A stretch of DNA of 63,924 nt from positions 1-63,924 of the forward strand of contig NZ_LAVL01000040.1 of the NCBI RefSeq assembly GCF_001083785.1. The letters are read 5' to 3'. Made by a program: the position numbers and the translations under genes. Under the pieces are notes generated by a model, which had not been told where the DNA came from, did not search any database, and saw only the letters and a list, made by a program, of their open reading frames with translations. Positions 26,238-35,704 of the stretch are shown piece by piece (position 1 is the first letter of the stretch; every line of letters starts with the position of its first letter). The DNA comes from Nonomuraea sp. SBT364. Its GTDB lineage: Bacteria > Actinomycetota > Actinomycetes > Streptosporangiales > Streptosporangiaceae.

Positions 26238-28346
26238 TTGAGCACCGAACTCGTGCCAGCCCTTGAATGGACCGACCTGGACAAGCAGGCGGTCGACGTC
26301 GTTCGAGCCCTGGCGATGGACGCTGTGGAAAAGGCGGGTTCGGGTCACCCCGGCACCGCCATGAGCCTGGCCCCCGCCGCTTACCTTCTGTTCCAGCGCA
26401 CGATGCGGCACGACCCGACCGACCCCTCGTGGCTCGGCCGTGACCGCTTCGTGCTGTCGGCCGGGCACACCAGCCTGACCCTTTACATCCAGCTCTACCT
26501 GTCGGGCTACGGCCTGACGCTGGACGACCTGCGGCGGCTGCGCCAGTGGGACAGCCTGACCCCGGGGCACCCGGAGCACGGGCACACCGCCGGCGTGGAG
26601 ACCACCACCGGCCCGCTCGGCCAGGGCCTGGGCAACGCGGTCGGCATGGCGATGGCGGCCCGGCGCGAGCGCGGCCTGTTCGACCCCGACGCCGAGCCGG
26701 GACGGTCGCCGTTCGACCACCACATCTGGTGCATCGTCAGCGACGGCGACATCGAGGAGGGCATCAGCCACGAGGCGAGCTCCCTGGCCGGCCACCAGAA
26801 GCTGGGCAACCTCGTCGTCATCTACGACGACAACCGCATCTCCATCGAGGACGACACGCTCATCGCGAAGTCCGAGGACGTGGTCAAGCGCTACGAGGCC
26901 TACGGCTGGCACACGCTGAGCGTCGACTGGACCCAGTCCGGCGACTACGTCGAGGACGTGCAGGCGCTGCACGAGGCGCTGGAGGCGGCCAAGGCCGAGA
27001 CCGACCGGCCCTCGTTCATCCAGCTGCGCACCATCATCGGCTGGCCCGCGCCCAACAAGCAGAACACCGGCAAGATCCACGGCTCGGCGCTGGGCGAGGC
27101 CGAGGTCGCGGCCACCAAGCAGGTCCTCGGCATGGACCCGGGCAAGACGTTCGACGTCTCCGCCGCGGTGCTGGAGCACGCCCGCGAGGTGGCGCGGCGC
27201 GGCCGCGAGGCGCACGCCGAGTGGGAGCGCGGCTACGCCGCCTGGCGCGGGGCCAACCCGGAGCGGGCCGCCGAGCTCGACCGCATCTCCCGCCGCGAGC
27301 TGCCCGCCGGCTGGGCCACGGCGCTGCCGGAGTTCGACAAGGGCGGCTCGATGGCCACCCGCAAGGCCTCCGGCGAGGTGCTCAGCGCGCTCGCGCCGGT
27401 GCTGCCCGAGCTGTGGGGCGGCTCGGCCGACCTGGCCGAGTCCAACAACACCACGATGAAGGGCGAGCCGTCCTTCATTCCGGAGGAGTACCAGACCAAG
27501 GACTTCCCCGGTAACCGCTACGGCCGCACGCTGCACTTCGGCATCCGCGAGCATGCCATGGGCGCGATACTCAACGGCATCGCGCTGCACGGCGGCACCC
27601 GCCCCTACGGCGGCACGTTCCTGGTGTTCTCCGACTACATGCGGCCTTCGGTACGCCTGGCGGCGCTGATGAAGCTGCCCGTCACGTACGTGTGGACGCA
27701 CGACTCCATCGGCCTGGGCGAGGACGGCCCGACCCACCAGCCGATCGAGCACCTGTGGGCGCTGCGCGCCATCCCCGGCCTCGACGTGGTGCGCCCCGCC
27801 GACGCCAACGAGACCGCGTACGCCTGGAAGACCGTGCTGGAGCACACCGACCGGCCCGCCGCGCTCGCGCTCACCCGGCAGAACCTGCCGGTGTACGAGG
27901 GCACCAGCCCCGACGGCGTGGCGCGGGGCGGCTACGTCCTGCGCGAGGCGTCCGACGGCCAGCCGAAGGTCATCATCGTCGCCACCGGCAGCGAGGTGCA
28001 GCAGGCCGTCGACGGCCGCGAGCTGCTGGAGGCCCAGGGCATCCCGACGCGGGTCGTGTCGATGCCGTGTGTCGAGTGGTTCAAGGGGCAGGACTCCGCT
28101 TACAGGCAGACCGTCCTGCCCTCGTCGATCAGGGCCCGGGTCGCGGTCGAGGCGGGCATCGCCCTCGGCTGGCACGAGTTCGTCGGCGAGTGCGGCGAGG
28201 TCGTCAGCCTCGAACACTTCGGCGCTTCCGCGCCGTACAAGACGCTGTACGAGCAGTTCGGGCTGACGGCGGAGCGCGTGGCTGCGGCGGCCAAGGCGAG
28301 TCTGGCCAAGCTGGGTCAGGACAAGGGCGAGACGACGGGAAACTGA
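26238..28346 (+). CDS. tkt: Transketolase
   Basis: A 702-aa TPP enzyme of the non-oxidative pentose phosphate pathway, exchanging two-carbon units between ketose and aldose phosphates. The TPP motif runs from VSDGDIEEG (near residue 170) to DDNRISI, with [14 protein letters not shown] near 34 and the pyrimidine-domain [14 protein letters not shown]. The start is TTG 26238, with GGAGA eight bases upstream. It is the first of five pathway genes on one strand; tal begins 4 bp later. Confidence 0.97.
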   Translation: MSTELVPALEWTDLDKQAVDVVRALAMDAVEKAGSGHPGTAMSLAPAAYLLFQRTMRHDPTDPSWLGRDRFVLSAGHTSLTLYIQLYLSGYGLTLDDLRRLRQWDSLTPGHPEHGHTAGVETTTGPLGQGLGNAVGMAMAARRERGLFDPDAEPGRSPFDHHIWCIVSDGDIEEGISHEASSLAGHQKLGNLVVIYDDNRISIEDDTLIAKSEDVVKRYEAYGWHTLSVDWTQSGDYVEDVQALHEALEAAKAETDRPSFIQLRTIIGWPAPNKQNTGKIHGSALGEAEVAATKQVLGMDPGKTFDVSAAVLEHAREVARRGREAHAEWERGYAAWRGANPERAAELDRISRRELPAGWATALPEFDKGGSMATRKASGEVLSALAPVLPELWGGSADLAESNNTTMKGEPSFIPEEYQTKDFPGNRYGRTLHFGIREHAMGAILNGIALHGGTRPYGGTFLVFSDYMRPSVRLAALMKLPVTYVWTHDSIGLGEDGPTHQPIEHLWALRAIPGLDVVRPADANETAYAWKTVLEHTDRPAALALTRQNLPVYEGTSPDGVARGGYVLREASDGQPKVIIVATGSEVQQAVDGRELLEAQGIPTRVVSMPCVEWFKGQDSAYRQTVLPSSIRARVAVEAGIALGWHEFVGECGEVVSLEHFGASAPYKTLYEQFGLTAERVAAAAKASLAKLGQDKGETTGN

Positions 28347-28350
28347 GGAC

Positions 28351-29442
28351 ATGAGCGAGATCCTGAACAAGCTGTCCGGCCAGGGCGTGTCCATCTGGCT
28401 CGACGACATCAGCCGTGAGCGCCTGCGCAGCGGCAACCTGGAGCAGCTGATCCGGGACAAGAACGTGGTGGGCGTCACGTCCAACCCGACCATCTTCGTC
28501 GGCGCGCTGAGCAAGGGCGACGCCTACAACGCCCAGATGCACGACCTGGCGGTGCGCGGCGTCGACGTGGGCGAGGCGGTCCGCGCGATCACCACCTACG
28601 ACATCCGCTGGGCGGCCGACGTGCTGCGCCCGGTCTACGACGCCACCCAGGGCGTCGACGGGCGGGTGTCGCTGGAGGTCGACCCGCGCCTGGCCCGCGA
28701 CACCGAGAAGACCGTCGCCGAGGCGCGCGCGCTGTGGTGGATGGTGGACCGGCCCAACCTGTTCATCAAGATCCCCGCCACGCTGGAGGGCCTGCCCGCG
28801 ATCACGCAGGCGATCGGCGAGGGCATCAGCGTCAACGTCACGCTGATCTTCTCGCTGCAGCGCTATCGCGCGGTCATGGACGCCTGGCTGGCGGGCCTGG
28901 AGGCGGCCCAGGCCAAGGGCCTCAACCTGGCCACGATCGAGTCGGTCGCCTCGTTCTTCGTCAGCCGCGTCGACACCGAGATCGACGGCCGGCTCGACAA
29001 GCTCGGCAAGCCGGAGCTGAAGGGCAAGGCGGGCGTCGCCAACGCGCGCCTGGCCTACGCGGCCTTCGAGGAGGTCATGAACTCCGAGCGCTGGCAGCGC
29101 CTGCGCGCCGCCGGCGCCCGCCCGCAGCGCCCGCTGTGGGCCTCGACCGGGGTGAAGAACCCCGACTACTCCCCCACGATGTACGTCGACGAGCTGGTCG
29201 CGCCGGGCACCGTCAACACGATGCCGGAGAAGACGCTCGACGCGACCGCCGCGGGCGGCAACGTCACCGGCGACACCGTGCGCCCCTTCTACGAGCAGGC
29301 CTGGAACACCATGGCCGCGCTGAAGGAGGCCGGCGTCGACTACGACGACGTGGTGCGGGTGCTGGAGGAAGAGGGCGTGCAGAAGTTCGAGGCGTCCTGG
29401 AACGAACTGCTCGAGAGCGTCAGCAAGAACCTGGTTCCGTGA
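28351..29442 (+). CDS. tal: Transaldolase
   Basis: A 363-aa class I aldolase transferring dihydroxyacetone units in the pentose phosphate pathway. The Schiff-base lysine is in [12 protein letters not shown], flanked by [12 protein letters not shown] and [12 protein letters not shown], the three family blocks. Length suits the actinobacterial Tal subfamily. ATG 28351 follows the tkt stop by 4 bp, with GAGGAC overlapping the stop as the ribosome-binding site. A strong hairpin separates it from zwf. Confidence 0.96.
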   Translation: MSEILNKLSGQGVSIWLDDISRERLRSGNLEQLIRDKNVVGVTSNPTIFVGALSKGDAYNAQMHDLAVRGVDVGEAVRAITTYDIRWAADVLRPVYDATQGVDGRVSLEVDPRLARDTEKTVAEARALWWMVDRPNLFIKIPATLEGLPAITQAIGEGISVNVTLIFSLQRYRAVMDAWLAGLEAAQAKGLNLATIESVASFFVSRVDTEIDGRLDKLGKPELKGKAGVANARLAYAAFEEVMNSERWQRLRAAGARPQRPLWASTGVKNPDYSPTMYVDELVAPGTVNTMPEKTLDATAAGGNVTGDTVRPFYEQAWNTMAALKEAGVDYDDVVRVLEEEGVQKFEASWNELLESVSKNLVP

Positions 29443-29455
29443 CGAAGGCGTCCTG

Positions 29456-29482
29456 CCGCGGGAGGGCGCGCCCTCCCCGCGG
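29456..29482 (+). other. Intergenic hairpin between tal and zwf
   Basis: CCGCGGGAGGGCG pairs with CGCCCTCCCCGCGG with one bulged base and essentially no loop. It could attenuate transcription, stabilise the upstream mRNA or mask the zwf leader, but the GGAGG before zwf (29494-29498) is outside the stem. No U-tract follows. Confidence 0.5.
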
Positions 29483-29504
29483 GGCGCCCCACTGGAGGTT
29501 TGAG

Positions 29505-31106
29505 ATGAGTGACCCGGCAGGGCCCCCTGAGGAGGCCGTCGCCGTGGCGGCGGCCGTGGCCGGCACGTCCACGACGCTGGAGGTGGCCGCCGCCAACCCG
29601 CTGCGGGACCCGCGTGACAAGCGGCTGCCGCGGGTGGCGGGGCCGTGCGTGATGGTGTTGTTCGGTGTGACGGGCGACCTGGCCAAACGCAAGTTGCTGC
29701 CGGCGATCTACGACCTGGGCAACCGGGGGCTGCTGCCGCCCGGCTTCTCCCTGGTCGGTTTCGCCCGGCGTGACTGGCAGGACCAGGATTTCGCCAAACT
29801 GACGCACGACGCCGTGAAGACCCATGCCCGCACGCCCTTCCGTGAGGAGGTCTGGAAGCAGATCCGCGAGGGGATCCACTTCGTGCCGGGCGAGTTCTCC
29901 GACGACGGCGCGTTCGACGCGCTGGCGATGGCGTTGAAGGAGATCGACGAGCTGCGGGGCACGGGCGGCAACTACGCCTTCTATCTGTCGGTGCCGCCGA
30001 AGTTCTTCCCCGTCGTGGTGGAGCAGCTCAAGCGGACCGGGCTGGCCGACGCGCCCGACGGCTCGTGGCGGCGCGTGGTCATCGAGAAGCCGTTCGGCCA
30101 CGACCTGCGTTCGGCGCACGAGCTGAACGAGATCACCACCTCCGCGTTCCCGGAGAGCTCGATCTTCCGGATCGACCACTACCTGGGCAAGGAGACGGTC
30201 CAGAACATCATGGCGCTGAGGTTCGCCAACAACCTCTACGAGCCGATCTGGAACCGCAGCTTCGTCGACCACGTGCAGATCACCATGGCCGAGGACATCG
30301 GCATCGGCGGCCGGGCCGGCTACTACGACGGCATCGGCGCCGCCCGCGACGTGATCCAGAACCACCTGCTCCAGCTCCTGGCCCTGGTGGCGATGGAGGA
30401 CCCGACGTCCTTCGAGGCCTCCTCGCTGCGCCGCGAGAAGGAGAAGGTGCTCAAGGCCGTGCGGCTGCCCGCCGACCTGGCCGCCAACACCGCGCGCGGC
30501 CAGTACGCGGCCGGCTGGCAGGGCGGCGAGAAGGTGATCGGCTATCTGCAGGAGGAGGGCATCTCCAAGCGATCCACCACCGAGACCTACGCCGCGGTCA
30601 AGCTGGAGATCGCCAACCGGCGCTGGGCGGGCGTGCCGTTCTACCTGCGCACCGGCAAGCGGCTGGGCCGCCGCGTCACCGAGGTGGCCGTGGTGTTCCA
30701 GAAGGCCCCGCACCTGCCGTTCAGCGCGGACGACACCGAGATCCTCGGCCACAACGCGCTGGTGGTCCGGGTGCAGCCGGACGAGGGCATCACGGTCAGG
30801 TTCGGCTCCAAGGTGCCGGGCACCGCGATGGAGGTGCGCGACGTGTCCATGGACTTCGCCTACGGCGAGTCGTTCCTGGAGTCGTCGCCCGAGGCGTACG
30901 AGCGGCTGCTGCTCGACGTGATGATCGGCGACCCGCCGCTCTTCCCGCACCAGCGGGAGGTGGAGCTGTCGTGGAAGATCCTCGACCCGATCGAGGAGTT
31001 CTGGGCCACCCAGGGCCAGCCGGAGCCGTATCCGTCCGGATCGTGGGGGCCGCCCGCGGCCGACGCGATGATGGCCCGTGACGGGCGCGTCTGGAGGAGA
31101 CTCTAG
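29505..31106 (+). CDS. zwf: Glucose-6-phosphate 1-dehydrogenase
   Basis: A 533-aa NADP enzyme making 6-phosphogluconolactone, the first oxidative pentose phosphate step. The nucleotide motif FGVTGDLAKRKLLPA is near residue 50, active-site RIDHYLGKE near 222, and the NADP/G6P-contact segment FYLRTGKRL near 382. The first 40 residues, Ala-rich, are a lineage-specific extension. ATG 29505 has GGAGG seven bases upstream. Its TAG stop shares a base with the opcA GTG. Confidence 0.97.
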   Translation: MSDPAGPPEEAVAVAAAVAGTSTTLEVAAANPLRDPRDKRLPRVAGPCVMVLFGVTGDLAKRKLLPAIYDLGNRGLLPPGFSLVGFARRDWQDQDFAKLTHDAVKTHARTPFREEVWKQIREGIHFVPGEFSDDGAFDALAMALKEIDELRGTGGNYAFYLSVPPKFFPVVVEQLKRTGLADAPDGSWRRVVIEKPFGHDLRSAHELNEITTSAFPESSIFRIDHYLGKETVQNIMALRFANNLYEPIWNRSFVDHVQITMAEDIGIGGRAGYYDGIGAARDVIQNHLLQLLALVAMEDPTSFEASSLRREKEKVLKAVRLPADLAANTARGQYAAGWQGGEKVIGYLQEEGISKRSTTETYAAVKLEIANRRWAGVPFYLRTGKRLGRRVTEVAVVFQKAPHLPFSADDTEILGHNALVVRVQPDEGITVRFGSKVPGTAMEVRDVSMDFAYGESFLESSPEAYERLLLDVMIGDPPLFPHQREVELSWKILDPIEEFWATQGQPEPYPSGSWGPPAADAMMARDGRVWRRL

Positions 31107-32011
31107 TGACCACGTTCATGCTGGCCGACACGACGGCGGGCAAGATCTCGGCGCAGCTCACGCAGCTGCGCCACCAGATGGGCGCGCCCGCGATCGGCAT
31201 GGTGCTGACGCTGGTCGTGGTGTGCGAGGAACGCGACCAGTACGACTCGCTGCGGGCCGCCACCGAGGCCGCCCGCGAGCACCCGTCGCGCATCCTCGTG
31301 GTGATCAACCGGGAGACCGACGAGGCCAACCGGCTCGACGCCGAGCTGCGCATCGGCGAGTCGGCGCCCGGCGAGACGGTGGTGCTGCGCCTGTACGGCG
31401 AGCTGACCGAGCACGCCGACTCGGTGGTCAGCCCGCTGCTGCTGCCCGACACGCCGGTGGTGGCCTGGTGGCCGAGCCGCGCACCCGCGGTGCCGTCGGC
31501 CGACTCGATCGGCGTGCTGGCCCAGCGCCGGCTGACCGACGCCAAGAACTCCGACGACGGCGTCGCGACCCTGGTGACGCGTGCCAAGGGCTACGCGCCG
31601 GGCGACACCGACCTGTCGTGGGCGCGGCTGACGCCCTGGCGCAGCCTGCTGGCGGCCGCGTTCGACCAGCCGGTGGGCAAGGTGCGCGGCGGCGTCGTGG
31701 AGGCCTCGCCGGGCAACCCGAGCGCGCCGCTGCTGGCGGCGTGGCTGTCGGAGCGGCTCGGCGCCGAGATGGAGGTCGCCGACTCCGCCGGGCCCGGCCT
31801 GACCGCCGTACGGCTCGGCACCGAGGAGGGCGAACTGTCGGTGGTGCGCTCCGACGCCCGCCTGGCCACGCTGTCGCGTCCCGGGCAGCCGGACCGCAAC
31901 GTGGCGCTGGCCCGGCGGCACCTGTCGGAGCTGCTGGCCGAGGAGCTGCGCCGGCTCGACACCGACGAGATCTACGAGGCGGCCGTCAAGCACCTGGCCA
32001 GCGCCCGCTGA
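31106..32011 (+). CDS. opcA: OpcA, glucose-6-phosphate dehydrogenase assembly protein
   Basis: A 301-aa protein of the OpcA family needed for full G6PDH activity. Recognisable blocks are the N-terminal RHQMGAPAIGMVLTLVVVC and PSRILVVINRE, and LPDTPVVAWWPSRAP near residue 115. The GTG start overlaps the zwf stop by one base (TAGTG), coupling the two subunits. The zwf-opcA-pgl order is conserved across actinobacteria. Confidence 0.95.
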   Translation: MTTFMLADTTAGKISAQLTQLRHQMGAPAIGMVLTLVVVCEERDQYDSLRAATEAAREHPSRILVVINRETDEANRLDAELRIGESAPGETVVLRLYGELTEHADSVVSPLLLPDTPVVAWWPSRAPAVPSADSIGVLAQRRLTDAKNSDDGVATLVTRAKGYAPGDTDLSWARLTPWRSLLAAAFDQPVGKVRGGVVEASPGNPSAPLLAAWLSERLGAEMEVADSAGPGLTAVRLGTEEGELSVVRSDARLATLSRPGQPDRNVALARRHLSELLAEELRRLDTDEIYEAAVKHLASAR

Positions 32012-32013
32012 CC

Positions 32014-32046
32014 GTTGCCCGGGCGCCGGTCGCGGTGCCCGGGCAC
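32014..32046 (+). other. Intergenic hairpin between opcA and pgl
   Basis: GTTGCCCGGGCGCC (32014-32027) can pair with GGTGCCCGGGCAC (32034-32046) with one mismatch and a wobble, loop GGTCGC. It starts 3 bp after the opcA stop and has no U-tract. It is possibly a weak terminator or mRNA-stability element. Confidence 0.5.
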
Positions 32047-32073
32047 GGCCGTATCCATGAAAGAGTGTCGCTC

Positions 32074-32847
32074 GTGAGCGTTCCCACTGTTGTTGTGCAC
32101 CGAGACGCCGACGTGCTGGCCAAGGCCGTGGCCGCGCGGATCATCACCCGGCTCGTCGACGCGCAGTCCGCCAAGGGCTCGGCGTCGCTGGTGCTGACCG
32201 GCGGCACTGTCGGCATCGCCACGCTGGCGGCCATCCGCGACACGCCCGCCCGTGACGCCGTCGACTGGCGCCGTCTCGACATCTGGTGGGGCGACGAGCG
32301 CTTCCTGCCCACCGGCGACCCGGAGCGCAACGAGACCGGCGCCCGGCAGGCGCTGCTCGACCACGTCGACCTCGACCCGGAGCGGGTGCACGTCATGCTG
32401 GGCCCCGACTCGGGCCTGTCGGCGGAGGAGTCGGCCGACGCCTACGCCACGGAGCTGGCCAAGGCCGCCCGGCCCGAGGACCACGGCGCCGCGCCCGCCT
32501 TCGACGTGCTGCTGCTCGGCATGGGGCCCGACGCGCACGTGGCGTCGCTGTTCCCGGGCATGCCGGCGCTCTACGACACCCGCGCGGCGGTCGCGGTGCA
32601 CGGCGCGCCCAAGCCGCCGCCCACGCGCGTCTCGCTGACGCTCCCGGTCATCCAGGGCGCGCGCCAGGTGTGGGTGGTCGCGGCCGGTGAGGAGAAGTCG
32701 GGCGCGGTGCGGCTCGCGCTGTCGGAGTCGGGGCCCGTGCAGGTCCCGGCGGCCGGGGCGCGCGGCCGGGGCGGCACGCTGTTCCTGCTGGACCGGGCGG
32801 CCGCCGGCAAGATCCCGCCGGGCCTGGGCCGCATCGCCTCGCCCTAG
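32074..32847 (+). CDS. pgl: 6-phosphogluconolactonase
   Basis: A 257-aa hydrolase that opens 6-phosphogluconolactone. Family blocks: SLVLTGGTVGIATL, RLDIWWGDERFLP, and the catalytic-region LLLGMGPDAHVASLFPG. GTG 32074 is chosen, with AAGAG eight bases upstream; GTG 32065 in frame would add three residues. Last gene of the pentose phosphate operon, convergent with adenosine deaminase with a 15-bp gap and no clear terminator. Confidence 0.94.
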   Translation: MSVPTVVVHRDADVLAKAVAARIITRLVDAQSAKGSASLVLTGGTVGIATLAAIRDTPARDAVDWRRLDIWWGDERFLPTGDPERNETGARQALLDHVDLDPERVHVMLGPDSGLSAEESADAYATELAKAARPEDHGAAPAFDVLLLGMGPDAHVASLFPGMPALYDTRAAVAVHGAPKPPPTRVSLTLPVIQGARQVWVVAAGEEKSGAVRLALSESGPVQVPAAGARGRGGTLFLLDRAAAGKIPPGLGRIASP

Positions 32848-32862
32848 CCCTAAGCCCCAGCC

Positions 32863-33906
32863 TCAGCCTTGGCCCTCGCCGCCGGCCGCCAGGGCGTCGA
32901 TCTCGGCGAGGAGCGCCTTCTTGCGCTCCGGCGGCAGGTAGCCGGCCCGCACCCCGTTGCGGGCCAGCTCCGCGAGCTCCGGCTCGCCGAGGCCGAAGAC
33001 GCGGGCCGCGACCCGATACTCGTCGGCCAGCGTGGTGGCGAACATGGGCGGGTCGTCGCTGTTGAGCGTGACGAACAGGCCCTCCTCCAGCATGCGCGGC
33101 AGCGGGTGGTCCTCGATGCGGGCGACCTGGCCGGTGCACACGTTCGAGGTGGGGCAGACGTCCAGCGGCAGTTGCGTGTCGCGCAGATGGTCCACCAGGC
33201 GCGGGTCGGCCAGGCAGGCGATGCCGTGGCCGACGCGCTCGGCGCCGAGCCCTTCGATGACCTCCCACACGGTCTCCGGGCCGGTCATCTCGCCGCCGTG
33301 CGGCACGCTGTGCAGCCCCGCGGCCCTGGCGGCGGTGAACGCGTCACGGTAGGCGTCGCGATGGCGGACGCGGCTCTGCTCGATTCCGCCCAGACCGAAA
33401 CCTACCAATGCGGCGGGAGGTTCGCGCAGTGCGTGGTCGAGGGTGATCTTGGCCGCCTCCTCGCCGAACTCGCCGGGGATGTCGAAGATGTAGGCCATCT
33501 CCACCCCGTGCTCGACGGGCGCCCGCCGGGCGGCGATGTCCAGCGCCTCGGTGACCTCGCGGGCCGGCATGCCGACGACGTGATGGGCGTACGGGGTCAC
33601 CTGCAGCTCGGCGTAGCGCCCGCCCTGCCGGGACAGGTCACGGGCCAGGCCCAGCACCAGCGTGGTGATGTCCTCCGGCTCCCGGACCAGGGCGTTGACC
33701 GCGCCGTACACCTGGGCGAAGTGCGGGAAGTCGCGGAAGGTGTAGAAGGCGCGCAGCTCCTCCTCGCTGGTCGGCACCGCGCTGCCCGGGTGGCGGCGTG
33801 ACAGCTCCAGCACGGTGGCGACCGAGGCCGAGCCGATCAGGTGGACGTGCAGCTCTACCTTGGGCAGGGCGTCGATGAAGGCGTCAAGGCTCATGCCGAT
33901 GACCAT
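32863..33906 (-). CDS. add: Adenosine deaminase
   Basis: A 347-aa zinc hydrolase of purine salvage (adenosine to inosine). The metal-binding motif ELHVHLIG is at residues 18-25, then HGGEMT, VGHGIACL with the catalytic His, CPTSNVCTG, and LNSDDPPMF with the metal-ligand/catalytic Asp pair. The second His of HVHL is conserved. ATG 33906 is taken with GAGGG upstream; ATG 33894 (MSLDAF) is the alternative. No nucleoside transporter is adjacent. Confidence 0.93.
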   Translation of the reverse strand: MVIGMSLDAFIDALPKVELHVHLIGSASVATVLELSRRHPGSAVPTSEEELRAFYTFRDFPHFAQVYGAVNALVREPEDITTLVLGLARDLSRQGGRYAELQVTPYAHHVVGMPAREVTEALDIAARRAPVEHGVEMAYIFDIPGEFGEEAAKITLDHALREPPAALVGFGLGGIEQSRVRHRDAYRDAFTAARAAGLHSVPHGGEMTGPETVWEVIEGLGAERVGHGIACLADPRLVDHLRDTQLPLDVCPTSNVCTGQVARIEDHPLPRMLEEGLFVTLNSDDPPMFATTLADEYRVAARVFGLGEPELAELARNGVRAGYLPPERKKALLAEIDALAAGGEGQG

Positions 33907-33933
33907 AGGCGGCCCTCGGCGGACCCTTCCAGA

Positions 33934-33976
33934 TTTTGGCGTTGATTATCACATGAATGTGTAAGGTTTTGGCGTT
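33934..33976. promoter_or_regulatory. Divergent promoter with palindrome and direct repeats
   Basis: AT-rich 43-bp stretch between add and the methyltransferase gene. TTTTGGCGTT occurs at 33934-33943 and 33967-33976, the second copy touching the ATG at 33977. Between them sits CACAT-GA-ATGTG (33950-33961). The minus strand also reads TGTGATAAT, an extended -10 candidate for add. Confidence 0.5.
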
Positions 33977-34759
33977 ATGCTGGCCGGCGTGACCGATGCC
34001 GAAGCGTACGAGCGCGGATTCGCCCGGCTCAGCGCCCACACCGTCACCGCCCTGCTCGACCGGGCGGGGGTGCCCGCCCGGCACGACGGGCCCGGGGCGC
34101 GGACGCGGGTGCTCGACGCCGGGTGCGGGAGCGGCGTGGTGACGGCCGGGGCGCTGGCGCGCGGCGCCCGGGTCACCGCCTTCGACAGCGACGCCGCGAT
34201 GGCCGGGCTGGCCGCCCGCCGCCATCCGGAGGCGGAGGTGCTGGTGGCGAGGCTGCCGCGGCTGCCGTTCGCGGACGGGACGTTCGACGCCGTGGCCGGA
34301 AACTTCATCATCAACCACGCGCCCGACACCGCGGCCGCGCTCCGGGAGCTGCGCCGCGTCCTGCGCCCCGGCGGTACGGCGGCGCTGACCTGGTGGAAGT
34401 CGTCCGAGATGACCGCGACCGGCGTCATCTCCGATGCCGTCGAGGCCGCCGGCGCCCCGTTCGGCACGCCACCCCGTCCCCTCGCCGCCTCGGCCGGTCC
34501 GGGCCGCTTCGCGGCGCTCATGCGCGCGTCGGGCTTCACCGGCGTCGCCGTCGAAACCCTGCGCTGGCGGCACCCGTTCGACCCCGACGGCTGGCTGGCC
34601 GACGTCGTCGCGGCGGGCGGCCCCCGCTTCGGCCCCATCGCCGCCCAGCCGGCCTCGACGCGGGCCAGGATCCGCGCCGCGTACATCCGCCTGGCCGCGC
34701 CGTACGCACGGGAGGGCTTCCCCGTCTGCGCCCACCTCGCCCACGGCACCACCACCTGA
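33977..34759 (+). CDS. Class I SAM-dependent methyltransferase
   Basis: A 260-aa Methyltransf_11-like protein. Motif I is VLDAGCGSGVVTAG near residue 46, followed by the acidic end of strand 2 (AFDSD), the FDAVAGNFIINHAP post-motif and LRRVLRPGGTAALTWW. Substrate unknown. ATG 33977 directly abuts a direct repeat and has no Shine-Dalgarno, so the mRNA may be leaderless. Its promoter is shared with add. Confidence 0.88.
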   Translation: MLAGVTDAEAYERGFARLSAHTVTALLDRAGVPARHDGPGARTRVLDAGCGSGVVTAGALARGARVTAFDSDAAMAGLAARRHPEAEVLVARLPRLPFADGTFDAVAGNFIINHAPDTAAALRELRRVLRPGGTAALTWWKSSEMTATGVISDAVEAAGAPFGTPPRPLAASAGPGRFAALMRASGFTGVAVETLRWRHPFDPDGWLADVVAAGGPRFGPIAAQPASTRARIRAAYIRLAAPYAREGFPVCAHLAHGTTT

Positions 34760-34808
34760 CGGGCTCGCGGGAGGACGTCGGCGACGCCCCGGGCGCGGGG
34801 CGGACCAG

Positions 34809-35672
34809 CTAGCGGTCGAGGCGCCGGCGGGCGTGGCGTTCCTCGCGCCGGGTCACCTCCAGGCGCTGCTCGGTCTCGGTGAGCCGGTTGCGGGCCTTGG
34901 CCAGTTTGGCCTCCAGCCTGGCGACCTTGCCGGCGCGCTTGGCGTGGACCCGCTCGGCCTCCTCCAGGGCCTGGCTCCACTCCTCGTGCGCGGCCTCGGC
35001 CTCCTCGCGCTCCCTGGCCTTCCTGGCCTCGGCCTCGGCCTTCCTGCGCGCCGAAGCCTCCTCCTCGGCCCGCCGCCGCGCCGCCGCGGAGTCGCCATCG
35101 GACTTCCCGCGGGCCGGGGCGGGCTCGTCCTCGGTGCCGGATTCGCGTCTGCGGGGCGCCGGGCGGCCGGGGGGGGCGGGCGCCGGGGCGAACCCGCTGT
35201 AGCGCAGCGGCTTGGCCAGGCGGCCGAGCCGTACCTCCTCGGCGGCGCCGGCGTCGACCACGGCGGCGTCGAGCGTCTGGTCCACCTCGGCCGCGGCGGC
35301 GGGCGACAGCTCCTCCCGGACCAGCCCCGCCACCCGCTGGGCCACCTCGCCGCGCCGGCGGGTCAGTTCGGCCAGCGCGCCGGCGTCGTGCGCCTGCCAG
35401 GCCTCGCGCAGCTCCCGGCCCAGCTCCAGCAGCTCGTCCAGCTCGCCGGGGTGCTCGCGGGAGATGCGGTTGACGGCCCAGGCCGAGACCGTGGGCTTGC
35501 GCAGCTTGCCGATCTCCCGGGCCAGCGCGGCGTTCCCCGCCTCCTTGGCGGCGGCGGCCTCGGCGGTGCGGGCGGCGGTGAACTCGGCGGGCGCGAGCCC
35601 GTACAGCCTGCCGGAGACCTCGTCGAGATCCACACTGGTGGGATACCCCGCATCGGCTGGTTTGTAGCGCAT
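34809..35672 (-). CDS. Uncharacterised coiled-coil protein
   Basis: 287 aa, no family recognised with confidence. Residues 1-150 look folded and Ala/Glu-rich, with GNAALAREIGKLRKPTVSAWAVN as the most distinctive block. A Pro/Arg/Glu linker follows (about 160-200), then a long highly charged helix to the end (ARRRAEEEA... to ERHARRRLDR), predicted as coiled coil. No signal peptide or membrane span. It diverges from the ClpN-domain gene with a 32-bp gap, so the two share a promoter region. Confidence 0.8.
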   Translation of the reverse strand: MRYKPADAGYPTSVDLDEVSGRLYGLAPAEFTAARTAEAAAAKEAGNAALAREIGKLRKPTVSAWAVNRISREHPGELDELLELGRELREAWQAHDAGALAELTRRRGEVAQRVAGLVREELSPAAAAEVDQTLDAAVVDAGAAEEVRLGRLAKPLRYSGFAPAPAPPGRPAPRRRESGTEDEPAPARGKSDGDSAAARRRAEEEASARRKAEAEARKAREREEAEAAHEEWSQALEEAERVHAKRAGKVARLEAKLAKARNRLTETEQRLEVTRREERHARRRLDR

Positions 35673-35704
35673 AGTGGAGGCAGCCCACTCGAACGGAGGC
35701 CCCC

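Noticed and set aside
25974..28514. Very long minus-strand open frame extending ctaB across tkt and into tal
   Set aside because: The extension is antisense to a perfectly conserved transketolase, lacks any domain, and the ctaB domain begins only at 25973.
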